DNA of 40,764 bases, from contig SHXF01000038.1 of NCBI GenBank assembly GCA_009693435.1, positions 1-40,764 of the forward strand, written 5' to 3'. Positions within the stretch are counted from its first letter, which is position 1; each line of letters begins with the position of its first letter. Positions 24,550-32,395 of this stretch are shown piece by piece. Under the pieces are notes generated by a model. The model saw only the letters and a program-made list of their open reading frames with translations. It was not told the origin of the DNA and did no database searches. This DNA is from Betaproteobacteria bacterium. Lineage in GTDB: Bacteria; Pseudomonadota; Gammaproteobacteria; Burkholderiales; SG8-39. The position numbers and the translations under genes were made by a program.

Positions 24550-26670
24550 ATGACGACGCCGCCTTTTGCGCTCGCCGCCGTGATCGCGCTGTGGGCCTGG
24601 CAGAGCGGCCAGTGGCTGGTCGCCGCCGGCGCGCTGGCGCTGGTGGAAGGCACACGGCTAGCGACGCGGCGGTTTCATTTTGCCGAAGACGACTTCAATC
24701 GCGTCGCGGACTTCTGCACGGTCATCGCCGCGGTGGCGGCCGTTCTGCTTTATGTTTCCTACGGCAATCCGCGCGCCATCACGCTCTGGTTCCAGTGGTT
24801 GCCGCTGATGCTCCTCCCCCTGGTTGCACTGCAGGCGTGGAGCGACACGCGCGAGATCAGCCTGTCGGTGCTGTTCTGGAGCTTGCGGCGCAATCCCACC
24901 AGACGGCCGCGCCGCGTGAACCTGGGCTACACCTGGTTCGCCGGCTGGCTGCTTGCGGCAAGCGCCGCGAATACCCACCAGACGCTGTTCTACTTCGCGG
25001 CCGCTGCGGCCGCCGGCGCATTGCTCTGGACCCTGCGTCCCGGCACGCGCCGCGCGGCTGCGTGGATGGCGGTGATGGGCCTCGCTATCGGCACGGGCTA
25101 CGCCGCCCACGTCGGCCTGCATCGCTTCCAGGCGATAGTCGAAAATTACGTTACGGAATGGCTGACCGCGGGCGGCACGCGCACCGATCCCTATACGAGC
25201 CGCACCGACATCGGCCACATCGGCGAACTCAAGCAATCGGGCCGGATTCAATTGCGGGTCGCGGTGGCGCTGCCCGAGGGCGAATCGCTGCTGCTGCATC
25301 GCGCCAGCTACAGCGACTATCTCGGCACCACCTGGATCGCGCGCGGCGCGCCATTCCAAGCCGTCGCGGGACGCCCCGCCGCCGTGGCGCAATCCGTCAG
25401 CGCCAGCCCGCTCGAGCGCAAGGACGACTGGACGCTCCTCGCCGGTGTCGAGCCGCAGGCGAGCCTCGCGGTTCACGATTTTTCCCAGCAAGGCAATCCG
25501 CTGCTCGCACTGCCGGCCGGCACGGTGCGCGTCGCGGAACTGAGCGCGACCACGATGAAACGCAACGGCATGGGATCGGTGCAGATAGAGAACCTGCCCG
25601 GCGCATTCAGCTACCGCGCCCAATACCGCGACGGCGCCACATCCGACCTGCCACCGCGCGAGGACGACCTCGTTCTGCCGCGCGCCGAGCAGGCCCTGCT
25701 GCAGCAACTGGCCGCGGAACTGTCGCTGGCCGGGCTGGCGCCTGCTCAATCAGTGGCACGCATCCGGGAGCTGTTCGAGCAGCGATTCAGCTATGCCACC
25801 TGGCAACCCGCCGATCGCGCGCCGCAGGATGGCACGAATGCGCTCGCGCCCGGTTCACAAAGCGCGCTCGCGCCCGTATCACGAAGCGCGCTCGCGCCTC
25901 TATCACGAAGCGCGCTCGCGCGCTTTCTCACCGAGACGCGCGCCGGCCACTGCGAGCACTTTGCCACCGCCACGGTGTTGTTGCTGCGCGCCGCGGGCAT
26001 ACCGGCGCGCTATGCCACCGGATTTTCGGTACGCGAGTGGAGCGCCATGGAGGGCCTGTACCTGGTGCGCCAGCGCCATGCGCACGCCTGGGCGGAGGCC
26101 TGGCTGGAGGGCACCTGGCAGGACATCGATACCACGCCGGGCAGCTGGTTCGAAGCCGAGCAGGCCGGCGAGCCGGCGTGGACGCGCATCGCCGATTTCT
26201 GGTCCTTCGTGTCCTTCGCCACGCAGCAGCGCTACGCTGCGCTCAGCCGCAACGAAGTGATCGCGGGCGCGGTCGTGCTTGCCCTGCTGCTCTCGGTGTG
26301 GCTCGCATGGCGATTGTTTTCCGGACGGGAGACCGGAATGCGCACGGTTGCCGGCGGGGATTCGCGCGTCGCGCTGGCCATGCCCGGCGCGGACTCCGCA
26401 TTCTTCGCGGTCCAGCAACGGCTGGCGGCGCGTGCCAGTCCGTGCCTGCCTTCGGAAACACTGCTCGAGTGGCTGCGGCGCATTGCAGCGCAATTGCCGC
26501 GCGAAGTCGATCGCGCCCTGCTCGCGCACGCGCTTGAACTGCACTACCGCTATCGGTTCGATCCGCAGGGCCTGGCCGCGCCCGAGCGCGAACTGCTGGC
26601 GCGGACCAGCGCCGCATTGATGGCACAGCTTGAACAGCAGCCGGGCGGCACCGACTCGCCGCGAGCCTGA
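24550..26670 (+). CDS. Transglutaminase-like membrane protein (TgpA family)
   Basis: 706 aa: N-terminal hydrophobic segments (about residues 5-190, DUF3488-like), periplasmic transglutaminase core, a C-terminal transmembrane helix (VIAGAVVLALLLSVWLAW) and a cytoplasmic DUF4129-like tail. Catalytic triad: Cys468 (RAGHCEHFATATVLLLRAAG), His512 (RHAHAWAEAW) and Asp527 (WQDIDTTPG). A 24-bp tandem repeat (25840-25921) inserts about 24 residues of SALAPVSR-type sequence just before the catalytic Cys, between N and ALARFLTETR, which should be contiguous in relatives. TgpA is essential in Pseudomonas aeruginosa; its substrate is uncertain. Confidence 0.9.
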   Translation: MTTPPFALAAVIALWAWQSGQWLVAAGALALVEGTRLATRRFHFAEDDFNRVADFCTVIAAVAAVLLYVSYGNPRAITLWFQWLPLMLLPLVALQAWSDTREISLSVLFWSLRRNPTRRPRRVNLGYTWFAGWLLAASAANTHQTLFYFAAAAAAGALLWTLRPGTRRAAAWMAVMGLAIGTGYAAHVGLHRFQAIVENYVTEWLTAGGTRTDPYTSRTDIGHIGELKQSGRIQLRVAVALPEGESLLLHRASYSDYLGTTWIARGAPFQAVAGRPAAVAQSVSASPLERKDDWTLLAGVEPQASLAVHDFSQQGNPLLALPAGTVRVAELSATTMKRNGMGSVQIENLPGAFSYRAQYRDGATSDLPPREDDLVLPRAEQALLQQLAAELSLAGLAPAQSVARIRELFEQRFSYATWQPADRAPQDGTNALAPGSQSALAPVSRSALAPLSRSALARFLTETRAGHCEHFATATVLLLRAAGIPARYATGFSVREWSAMEGLYLVRQRHAHAWAEAWLEGTWQDIDTTPGSWFEAEQAGEPAWTRIADFWSFVSFATQQRYAALSRNEVIAGAVVLALLLSVWLAWRLFSGRETGMRTVAGGDSRVALAMPGADSAFFAVQQRLAARASPCLPSETLLEWLRRIAAQLPREVDRALLAHALELHYRYRFDPQGLAAPERELLARTSAALMAQLEQQPGGTDSPRA
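25840..25921 (+). repeat. 24-bp tandem array, 3.5 units, in the transglutaminase gene
   Basis: Units at 25840-25863, 25864-25887 and 25888-25911 plus a partial fourth; the type unit begins GCGCTCGCGCCC. Encodes ALAPGSQS, ALAPVSRS, ALAPLSRS and the start of ALARFL. Units differ by only a few bases, suggesting recent origin. Confidence 0.9.
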
Positions 26671-26679
26671 AAGGCCGCG

Positions 26680-27384
26680 TCAGCCGATTGCGCCTGCTCC
26701 GAGCGCACCCGTTTTTTCGGCGCTGCCTGCGCATTCCTGCACGTCGCTTCCGGTGAAGCCCTGCTTCAGTTCATGCAGCTTCGCGGCCAGGGACTCGGGC
26801 ACGTCGCGAATCTGCAGATACGATTTCTGAACCTGCGTTTCACGCGCGCCGACCAACGCGGTGCGCACACCCAAGGCGCGCAAGCCCTCCAGCCGCGCGT
26901 TGGCCGCCTCCCTGGTGCGGAATACGCCCAGCGAAATGGCGAAGCGCTGATTCGGATCGTCCTGCAGCACGAAGAACTCATCCACGCCGAGCTGCTTCAA
27001 CTCCTCCGTCTTCTGCAACGCCGCCTGGCGGCTTGCGCTCGGCGGCATGAATACCCAGAACCCCGCCTTCTCTTCCAGGCGCCGCGTCGACAGCCGCGGT
27101 CCCAGTTCGAGCGGCGCGAGCAGTTGCTCGGCGCGCGCCAGATCGGCGCCGGCGTGGGGACCCCATTCCAGGCAGGATGCACGCGGCGCCGCTGCCGTCC
27201 CCGCGTCGGAACGGCGCGTGCCCGCGGAGCGCGCCATGTCTTCCGGCGTCAGCAGGCGGATCGCATCGGGGTTCAGTTGCTGCGCGAGCAGGTGGCCGTC
27301 GCCGGACGTCGCATCGGGCCCGTACCAGGTCCAGGCGAACAACGCCACGTTGGCCAGCAGCAGCAGCAGAAATAAAAGTCTCAT
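26680..27384 (-). CDS. SPOR-domain protein, 234 aa
   Basis: N-terminal membrane anchor RLLFLLLLLANVALFAWTW, a periplasmic linker and a SPOR-like domain (about 110-190): GFWVFMPPSASRQAALQKTEELKQLGV, FAISLGVFRTREAANARLEGLRALG. SPOR domains bind denuded peptidoglycan at division sites. ATG overlaps the coaX stop (ATGA). The birA-coaX-SPOR order is familiar in betaproteobacteria. It converges on the transglutaminase gene with nine bases between stops. Confidence 0.87.
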   Translation of the reverse strand: MRLLFLLLLLANVALFAWTWYGPDATSGDGHLLAQQLNPDAIRLLTPEDMARSAGTRRSDAGTAAAPRASCLEWGPHAGADLARAEQLLAPLELGPRLSTRRLEEKAGFWVFMPPSASRQAALQKTEELKQLGVDEFFVLQDDPNQRFAISLGVFRTREAANARLEGLRALGVRTALVGARETQVQKSYLQIRDVPESLAAKLHELKQGFTGSDVQECAGSAEKTGALGAGAIG

Positions 27385-28265
27385 GCGACGATGCGAACCA
27401 GCCCTTCGAGAACGAGATTTTCAATCACGCGGACCGGAATGGTAAGGCGTCCGGCAATTTTCAGCGCGCTGCCGCCGGAAAGAAAGCACACGCCGCCCAA
27501 GCCCCCTTTGGGCAGGCGCGTGAACATCCGCTCTATCGCGCCGGCATGCGCCTGCAGCGCGCCCGATTCGATGGCGTCCGCGGTGGTGCGCGGTTCTTCG
27601 GCGAAACTCCCCGATGCCAGCGGCAGGCCGGCGGTGCCGGCCGCGAGCGAGCGCTTCATCAGATCGAGTCCGGGCAATATGACGCCGCCGCTAAAAACAC
27701 CTTCCGCCGACAGCACATCGATAGTGGTGGCGGTGCCCGCGTTGACCACCAGACCCGGACCCGTGTGCAGGTGGCGCGCGGCGATGAGCGCCGCCCACCG
27801 GTCCGCGCCCAGCTGCGCCGGATCGGCGTAGCTGTTGCTGACCCCGCATTGGCTGGCACGCGGTGTCAGCCATTGCGCAGCGACGGGAAGTCCCTGCAGC
27901 GCCGCTTCGATGGCGGCGCGCGCCGCCGCGCCCGCGACACTCGCCACGATGATGCGGCTCGGCTTCACCAGTCGCGCCCACACCGCGGGAAGCTGTGCCA
28001 TCCCGCTGGCGGGATCCATTCCTCCGCTGGCGGGATCCACTCCTCCGCGGGCGGGATCCACTCCTGCGCGGGCGGGATCCACTCCTCCGCGGGTGGGATC
28101 CATTCCTCTGCGGACAGGATCCTTTCCGCCGCGGGCGGGATCCATACCTCCGCCTGCCGGATCGCGAATCTCATCCAGCGACACCGTGCCCTGGGCGCGC
28201 CAGCCATTGCCGTCATGCAGCCCCCACTTCAGGCGGGAATTGCCGCAGTCAATGGCGAGTATCAC
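27381..28265 (-). CDS. coaX: Type III pantothenate kinase with a repeat insertion
   Basis: First enzyme of CoA synthesis; type III kinases of the ASKHA fold are insensitive to CoA feedback. Seen: ILAIDCGNSRLKWGL (phosphate 1 motif), LGADRWAALIAARHL, VVNAGTATTIDVL (Asp/Thr phosphate motif), GVILPGLDLM and GGVCFLSGGSA. GTG start overlaps the birA stop (GTGA). Residues 34-89 are eight 7-residue units of the type GG(M/V)DPAR, encoded by a 21-bp array, placed between the first strands of the fold and QLPAVWARLVKPSRI. Without them the length is near the usual 240-250 aa. Whether the insertion is tolerated as a surface loop is inference. Confidence 0.92.
   Translation of the reverse strand: MILAIDCGNSRLKWGLHDGNGWRAQGTVSLDEIRDPAGGGMDPARGGKDPVRRGMDPTRGGVDPARAGVDPARGGVDPASGGMDPASGMAQLPAVWARLVKPSRIIVASVAGAAARAAIEAALQGLPVAAQWLTPRASQCGVSNSYADPAQLGADRWAALIAARHLHTGPGLVVNAGTATTIDVLSAEGVFSGGVILPGLDLMKRSLAAGTAGLPLASGSFAEEPRTTADAIESGALQAHAGAIERMFTRLPKGGLGGVCFLSGGSALKIAGRLTIPVRVIENLVLEGLVRIVA
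28005..28164 (-). repeat. 21-bp tandem array x8 inside coaX
   Basis: GGATCC (palindromic) recurs at 28012, 28033, 28054, 28075, 28096, 28117 and 28138, exactly every 21 bases, with a diverged GGATCG at 28159. Each unit codes for seven residues with the core D-P. Unit sequences differ mainly at two or three positions. Confidence 0.95.
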
Positions 28266-29140
28266 GTGGAAGCACGCAATGAAATCTGGCCCGAGTGAAA
28301 CTGCTCCAGGCCGCGCGCGGAGCGCAGCAGCAGCGCGCCGTCCGCGGCCACCCCCAGCGCCTCGCCTTCGGCCACGCGCTCGTCGTTCAGTTGCAGCACC
28401 ACCTGCTGGCCCTGGTGCGCGTGGCGCCGCTGCCACTCCTCGCGAAACGGCGCAAAACCGGATTCGCCGAACTGCCGCAATGCCACTGCGAGTTCTTCGA
28501 GCGCGGATGCGAGCAGCGCGCTGCGCGTCGGCAGCGCGACGGCAAGTTCAGCCAGATCGGTGGCCGGCTGGTCGATACCGGACTTCAGCGCGGCGTCCAG
28601 CCGCACGTTCAGGCCGACGCCGACCACGACCGCGCTCGGGCCGCGCGGCTCGCCCGATATTTCGATCAGGATGCCGCCGAGCTTCGCGGCCCCCACGAGC
28701 AGGTCGTTCGGCCATTTCAGGCTGACGCCCTCGATCGCGTGGCGCTGCAACGCGCGCAGCATCGCCACACCCGCGGCGAGACTCAGGCCCGATAGCGCGG
28801 CCGCGCCCTGCGGCAAGTGCCACAGCAGCGAGAACGTGAGACTGGTGCAGATGCCCGAATGCCATGCTGCGCCGAACCGCCCGCGGCCCGCGGTCTGGTT
28901 CTCGCAGGCGATCGCCCATCCACCCGCCCCGCCCTCACGGGCGCGGGACAGCGCGAGGGTGTTGGTGGATGCGCATTCGTCGACGACTTCCACCTGGATC
29001 GCTGGCACCCCGCGTGCCTGCGCGGCATGCAGGCTCGCGCGGATGGCGCAGGCATCGAGTAGATCCGGTGGCGCCGCTGCAAGCATCATCAGCGGGGCCA
29101 GGGCGTGTAGCCGCTGCAGCGGAATCACGAAAGGCGGCAT
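28262..29140 (-). CDS. birA: Biotin-[acetyl-CoA-carboxylase] ligase, no HTH domain
   Basis: Activates biotin and transfers it to the carrier protein of acetyl-CoA carboxylase. Seen: VVDECASTNTLAL, biotin/AMP loop TAGRGRFGAAWHSG, GVSLKWPNDLLVGAAKLGGILIE and VVVGVGLNVRL, then the small C-terminal domain. The N-terminal DNA-binding domain of E. coli BirA is absent, so it should be an enzyme and not a repressor. Start at ATG 29140 is provisional; ATG 29089 is also possible. It overlaps the upstream lipoprotein gene by 16 bases. Confidence 0.88.
   Translation of the reverse strand: MPPFVIPLQRLHALAPLMMLAAAPPDLLDACAIRASLHAAQARGVPAIQVEVVDECASTNTLALSRAREGGAGGWAIACENQTAGRGRFGAAWHSGICTSLTFSLLWHLPQGAAALSGLSLAAGVAMLRALQRHAIEGVSLKWPNDLLVGAAKLGGILIEISGEPRGPSAVVVGVGLNVRLDAALKSGIDQPATDLAELAVALPTRSALLASALEELAVALRQFGESGFAPFREEWQRRHAHQGQQVVLQLNDERVAEGEALGVAADGALLLRSARGLEQFHSGQISLRAST
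28784..28785 (-). other. Position marker inside birA: no separate feature
   Basis: This entry records only that no promoter, repeat or internal gene is seen within birA; frames on the other strand here are shadows of the coding sequence. Confidence 0.1.
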
Positions 29141-29454
29141 CCGCTGGCGGATTGCTGAATCTGGAACTGCCGGAATGCCTCCTCGCGGCGCACCGATTCC
29201 AGGTAGCTCCACTGCATGGCATCTATCACCGCGTCAGTCACGCCGTGGTCGCGCAATCGCGCAAGTTCGCTTGCCGGCAGCCGGTAGACCGCGTCCGAAG
29301 CGATGATGCGCTGAATGATCGCGTCGCTCGCGCCGGAGCGGCTCGCTTCGATGATTTCCACTATCGTCGGCGCATCCGGCGCAGGCACGCCGGTCATGGC
29401 GCAGCCGGCCAGCATCGCCGCAGCGAGCAGCATGCCAGGCAGCCATCGGCCCAT
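29125..29454 (-). CDS. Small lipoprotein with GVSD/VID-type repeats, about 109 aa
   Basis: Lipobox MLAGC at the end of the signal MGRWLPGMLLAAAMLAGC, then IVEIIEASRSGASDAIIQRIIASDAVYRLPASELARLRDHGVTDAVIDAM, whose two related helical parts (GASDAIIQRI, GVTDAVIDAM) resemble a recurrent motif in short proteobacterial lipoproteins of unknown role. The start is ATG 29454; an in-frame ATG at 29511 would lengthen the n-region by 19 residues. Likely first gene of the birA-coaX-SPOR unit. Confidence 0.7.
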   Translation of the reverse strand: MGRWLPGMLLAAAMLAGCAMTGVPAPDAPTIVEIIEASRSGASDAIIQRIIASDAVYRLPASELARLRDHGVTDAVIDAMQWSYLESVRREEAFRQFQIQQSASGCRLS

Positions 29455-29672
29455 CGTGCCGGTTCCCGACCTAGGGCGTTCAGACCGCGCAGTTAAAGGG
29501 AGATTCGTCATATTGAAATTGCCGCCTGATTGCCTCAATTCTCTGTGCGCTTTCGATATTCTGACAGCATCGGATGACAAAGTTCACGCCGGGGCACCTT
29601 GCACCACGCGCGCCATCTGGCGCCTCACCGGTCGCAGGCACCCGCAATTTCAAAGCGCCGTTAAAATGGGCG
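29455..29672. other. Divergent intergenic region
   Basis: Separates the lipoprotein (minus) and the aminotransferase (plus). Less GC-rich around 29510-29570. A TTAAAAT at about 29661 precedes the aminotransferase ATG by few bases. No strong promoter pair could be assigned. Confidence 0.35.
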
Positions 29673-31079
29673 ATGCCCACCACCTCCGCTGTTCCCGTGT
29701 ACGGTCATGCGCTCGCCAGACTCTGGCCGCTGCAGGCGTCTATGCGCCATCTCAATCACGGCGCCTTCGGCGCCACGCCCAAAGCAGTCCTGGCCGAATG
29801 CATCCGCTGGCAACGGCACATCGAGCGCAATCCCTCGCGCTTCATGAGCGAGGAACTCTCGCCCGGGTTGCGCCTGTCTGCCGCGTCACTGGCCGCGTTT
29901 CTCGGCACGCGCGCCGAACGGCTGGCGCTGACCGAGAACACGACTTCAGCGGTGAATGCGGTGCTGCGCGGGTTTCCGTGGCGCCGTGGCGATGGCATGC
30001 TCGTCGCCGATTCGACCTACCTGGGCGTGCGCAACACAGCGGCGTATGTGGGCGCAAGATCCGCCCTCAAGGTGCGCACCGTTGCCATGCCGATGCCGGT
30101 GCGCGATGAAGATGAAGTGGTGTCCGTCTGGCGAAAGGCCCTGTTTCCGGGAGTGCGTCTGGCCGTACTCGATCACATTACCTCACCCACCGGCCTGGTG
30201 CTACCGGTTGCCAGGATCGCGGCAATGCTGCGCCGGCAAGGCGTGTGCGTGCTGGTCGATGGCGCGCATGCGCCCGGCCAGATCCCCCTCGCCGTCGAAA
30301 ACCTGGGCGCCGACTGGTACGCCGGCACCTGCCACAAATGGCTGTTCGCGGCACGCGGCACGGCGTTCCTGTGGACCGCAAAGGGGAGTGGAGATGAACC
30401 GCACCCTGCAGTGATTTCCAACCGTTACGGCGAGGGATTTCCACTGGAATTCGACTGGGTGGGCACGCGCGACTATGCGGCGTGGATGGCGCTGCCGCGG
30501 GCGATCGTGTTCCATGGCGAATTGGGCGGCGCCGCCCTGTGCCAGCGCAACCGTCGCGTGGCGCTGGCCGCCGGTCTGCGTCTCGCCAGGGCATTGGGCA
30601 CGGTGCTGCCCGCGCCGTCTTCCATGCTGGCCGCCATGGTGGCGCTGCCGCTGCCCGCACCCCTGGCTGATGTTCCGGCGGCGCAGCTGACCGCAACCCT
30701 GAGCCACCGCTACCGCATCGAAGTGCCGGTGCTGCGCCATCTGGGACGCAACTGGCTGCGTTTTTCGATCCAGGTCTATAACGAAATGGATGACATAGAC
30801 GCGCTTGCAGCGGCACTGGCGCGCGAGGCGATGCGATCACGTCGCATGCCCCCGGCCATGCGGGACATGCCGGTACGCAGGGCAGCACCCGAAGCGCTAC
30901 GCCATGCGGCGAAACCCAAGCCGCGCCATGTGGCGAAAGCAACACCGCGCCATGTGGCGAAGCCATCACCGCGCCATGTGACGAAGCCAACACCGCGCCA
31001 TGCGGCGAAGCCATCACCGCGCCATGCGGCGAAGCCAACACCGCGCCATGCGGCGCGCGGTCGAAAGGGAAAATCATGA
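29673..31079 (+). CDS. Class V aminotransferase-fold PLP enzyme with basic repeat tail
   Basis: Fold-type I PLP enzyme of the isopenicillin-N-epimerase/cysteine-desulfurase-like group: MRHLNHGAFGATPKAVLAE, LTENTTSAVNAVLRG, DHITSPTGLVLPVARI, VLVDGAHAPGQIPL (PLP Asp) and Lys222 in GTCHKWLFAARGTAF. Core ends about residue 395 (LRFSIQVYNEMDDIDAL). The last ~60 residues are a Lys/Pro/Arg/His-rich tail from a 24-bp array (AKPSPRHV units) and end GRKGKS. ATG 29673 was chosen by family N-terminus; the frame is open to 29574. Substrate unknown. The UgpB-like gene starts in its stop (ATGA). Confidence 0.85.
   Translation: MPTTSAVPVYGHALARLWPLQASMRHLNHGAFGATPKAVLAECIRWQRHIERNPSRFMSEELSPGLRLSAASLAAFLGTRAERLALTENTTSAVNAVLRGFPWRRGDGMLVADSTYLGVRNTAAYVGARSALKVRTVAMPMPVRDEDEVVSVWRKALFPGVRLAVLDHITSPTGLVLPVARIAAMLRRQGVCVLVDGAHAPGQIPLAVENLGADWYAGTCHKWLFAARGTAFLWTAKGSGDEPHPAVISNRYGEGFPLEFDWVGTRDYAAWMALPRAIVFHGELGGAALCQRNRRVALAAGLRLARALGTVLPAPSSMLAAMVALPLPAPLADVPAAQLTATLSHRYRIEVPVLRHLGRNWLRFSIQVYNEMDDIDALAAALAREAMRSRRMPPAMRDMPVRRAAPEALRHAAKPKPRHVAKATPRHVAKPSPRHVTKPTPRHAAKPSPRHAAKPTPRHAARGRKGKS
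30901..31056 (+). repeat. 24-bp tandem array, about 6.5 units, aminotransferase 3' end
   Basis: GCCATG recurs at 30901, 30925, 30949, 30973, 30997, 31021 and 31045, exactly every 24 bases. Most units read CGCCATG(T/C)GGCGAAGCCA..., with an internal inverted repeat CGCCA-TG-TGGCG. Translated as 8-residue units of the type AK(P)(S/T)PRH(V/A). Confidence 0.95.
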
Positions 31080-32395
31080 AAGCAGGGGTACTGCGGGCTG
31101 CACTGGTTTATGTCGTGCTGTGCCTGACGGCAACACCGGCTGCGGCGACGCTCGACATACAGTTCTGGCATTCCATGGGCGGCGCGCTGGGCGAGCAGCT
31201 CGAAGCCCTTGCCGGGCGCTTCAATCAATCGCAAACGCAGTTCCGCGTGGTGCTGCAGTTGAAAGGCGAGGCGGATGACGCGGCCGCGGGCGCGCTCGCC
31301 GCGGCGCAGGCGGGTCATGCGCCGCATATCGTGCAGGTGCTCGATATCGGCACCGCGCAGATGATGTCGGCGAAAAACGGCATCAAACCCCTGGCCCAGG
31401 TGATGGCCGATGCGCGCGAACCGTTCAACGCGGCAGGCTACCTGCCGGCGCTACAGAGCTATTACGCCGACAAGCACGGCAAGATGCTCGCGCTGCCGCT
31501 CAACAGCTCGGTGCCCGTGTTCTATTTCAACAAGGACGCCTTCAGGAAAGCGGGCGTAGACCCGGACCATCCGCCTCTGAGCTGGCCGGACGTGAAAGAC
31601 ATCTCCCTCAAGCTGCTCGACACCCAGGCCACGGCCTGCGGCTTCACCATCGGCTGGCAATCGTGGTACCTGCTGGAGAGCATGAGCGCGTGGCACAACG
31701 AGGCATTCGCCACCCACGACAACGGCTTTGGCGGCGCCAGCACGAGGCTGACATTCAACAATCACCTGATGATCCGCCACATCTCGTTCCTTTCCTCCTG
31801 GGTGAAATCGGAGTTGTTCACCTACGCCGGACGCCGCGACGAAGCCGAGGCGAAGTTCGTGAGCGGAGAGTGCGGCATGGTGGGCACCTCGTCTGCCGCC
31901 TACGCGAACATCGCGCGCAACGCGAACTTCCAGTTTGGCGTGGCGCAGGTACCGCACTACGACGACTTCAAGGGTGCGCCGTTCAATTCGATCGTGGGCG
32001 GTTCGGCGCTGTGGGTGATGGCGGGCAAGAAGCCCGCGGAGTACGTCGGCGTGGCGAAATTCATCGGCTTCCTCACCCAGCCCGAGGTACTCGCCGAATG
32101 GCATCAGCAGACTGGCTACCTGCCGCTCACCGTTGCCGCCTACCAACTGAGCCGCAAGCAGGGTTTCTACGAGAAATTTCCGGGCGCCGATACGTCGGTG
32201 AAGGGCATGATGCGCAGGGCCGGCGCGTTCGTCAAGGGCGTGCGCCTGGGCAATTTTCCCCAGCTGCGCAAAGTCTTCGACGAAGAACTCGAGGCGGTGT
32301 GGGCGGCAAGAAAAGCGCCGAAGGACGCGCTCGATACCGCCGTGGCGCGCGGCAACGATTTGCTGCGCCAGTTCGAGAAATCCGGCAAGTACTGA
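31076..32395 (+). CDS. ugpB: UgpB-like glycerol-3-phosphate ABC transporter binding protein
   Basis: Periplasmic binding protein of family 1, 439 aa, with signal peptide MKAGVLRAALVYVVLCLTATPAAA. Seen: IQFWHSMGGALGEQLEALAGRFN, LALPLNSSVPVFYFNKDAFRKAG, WYLLESMSAWHNEAFAT and QTGYLPLTVAAY, all typical UgpB. UgpB takes glycerol-3-phosphate or glycerophosphodiesters to UgpAEC; no permease or ATPase gene is in the window. ATG overlaps the preceding stop. It converges on the phosphomannomutase gene with stops one base apart. Confidence 0.88.
   Translation: MKAGVLRAALVYVVLCLTATPAAATLDIQFWHSMGGALGEQLEALAGRFNQSQTQFRVVLQLKGEADDAAAGALAAAQAGHAPHIVQVLDIGTAQMMSAKNGIKPLAQVMADAREPFNAAGYLPALQSYYADKHGKMLALPLNSSVPVFYFNKDAFRKAGVDPDHPPLSWPDVKDISLKLLDTQATACGFTIGWQSWYLLESMSAWHNEAFATHDNGFGGASTRLTFNNHLMIRHISFLSSWVKSELFTYAGRRDEAEAKFVSGECGMVGTSSAAYANIARNANFQFGVAQVPHYDDFKGAPFNSIVGGSALWVMAGKKPAEYVGVAKFIGFLTQPEVLAEWHQQTGYLPLTVAAYQLSRKQGFYEKFPGADTSVKGMMRRAGAFVKGVRLGNFPQLRKVFDEELEAVWAARKAPKDALDTAVARGNDLLRQFEKSGKY

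Noticed and set aside
28005..28164. CRISPR array
   Set aside because: Period is only 21 bp with no unique spacers, and the array is translated in frame within coaX.
28784..28785. Marker entry inside birA in the feature list
   Set aside because: It is not a biological feature; it should be ignored as an annotation.
30901..31056. CRISPR or REP array at the aminotransferase end
   Set aside because: 24-bp units without spacers, in frame up to the stop codon.
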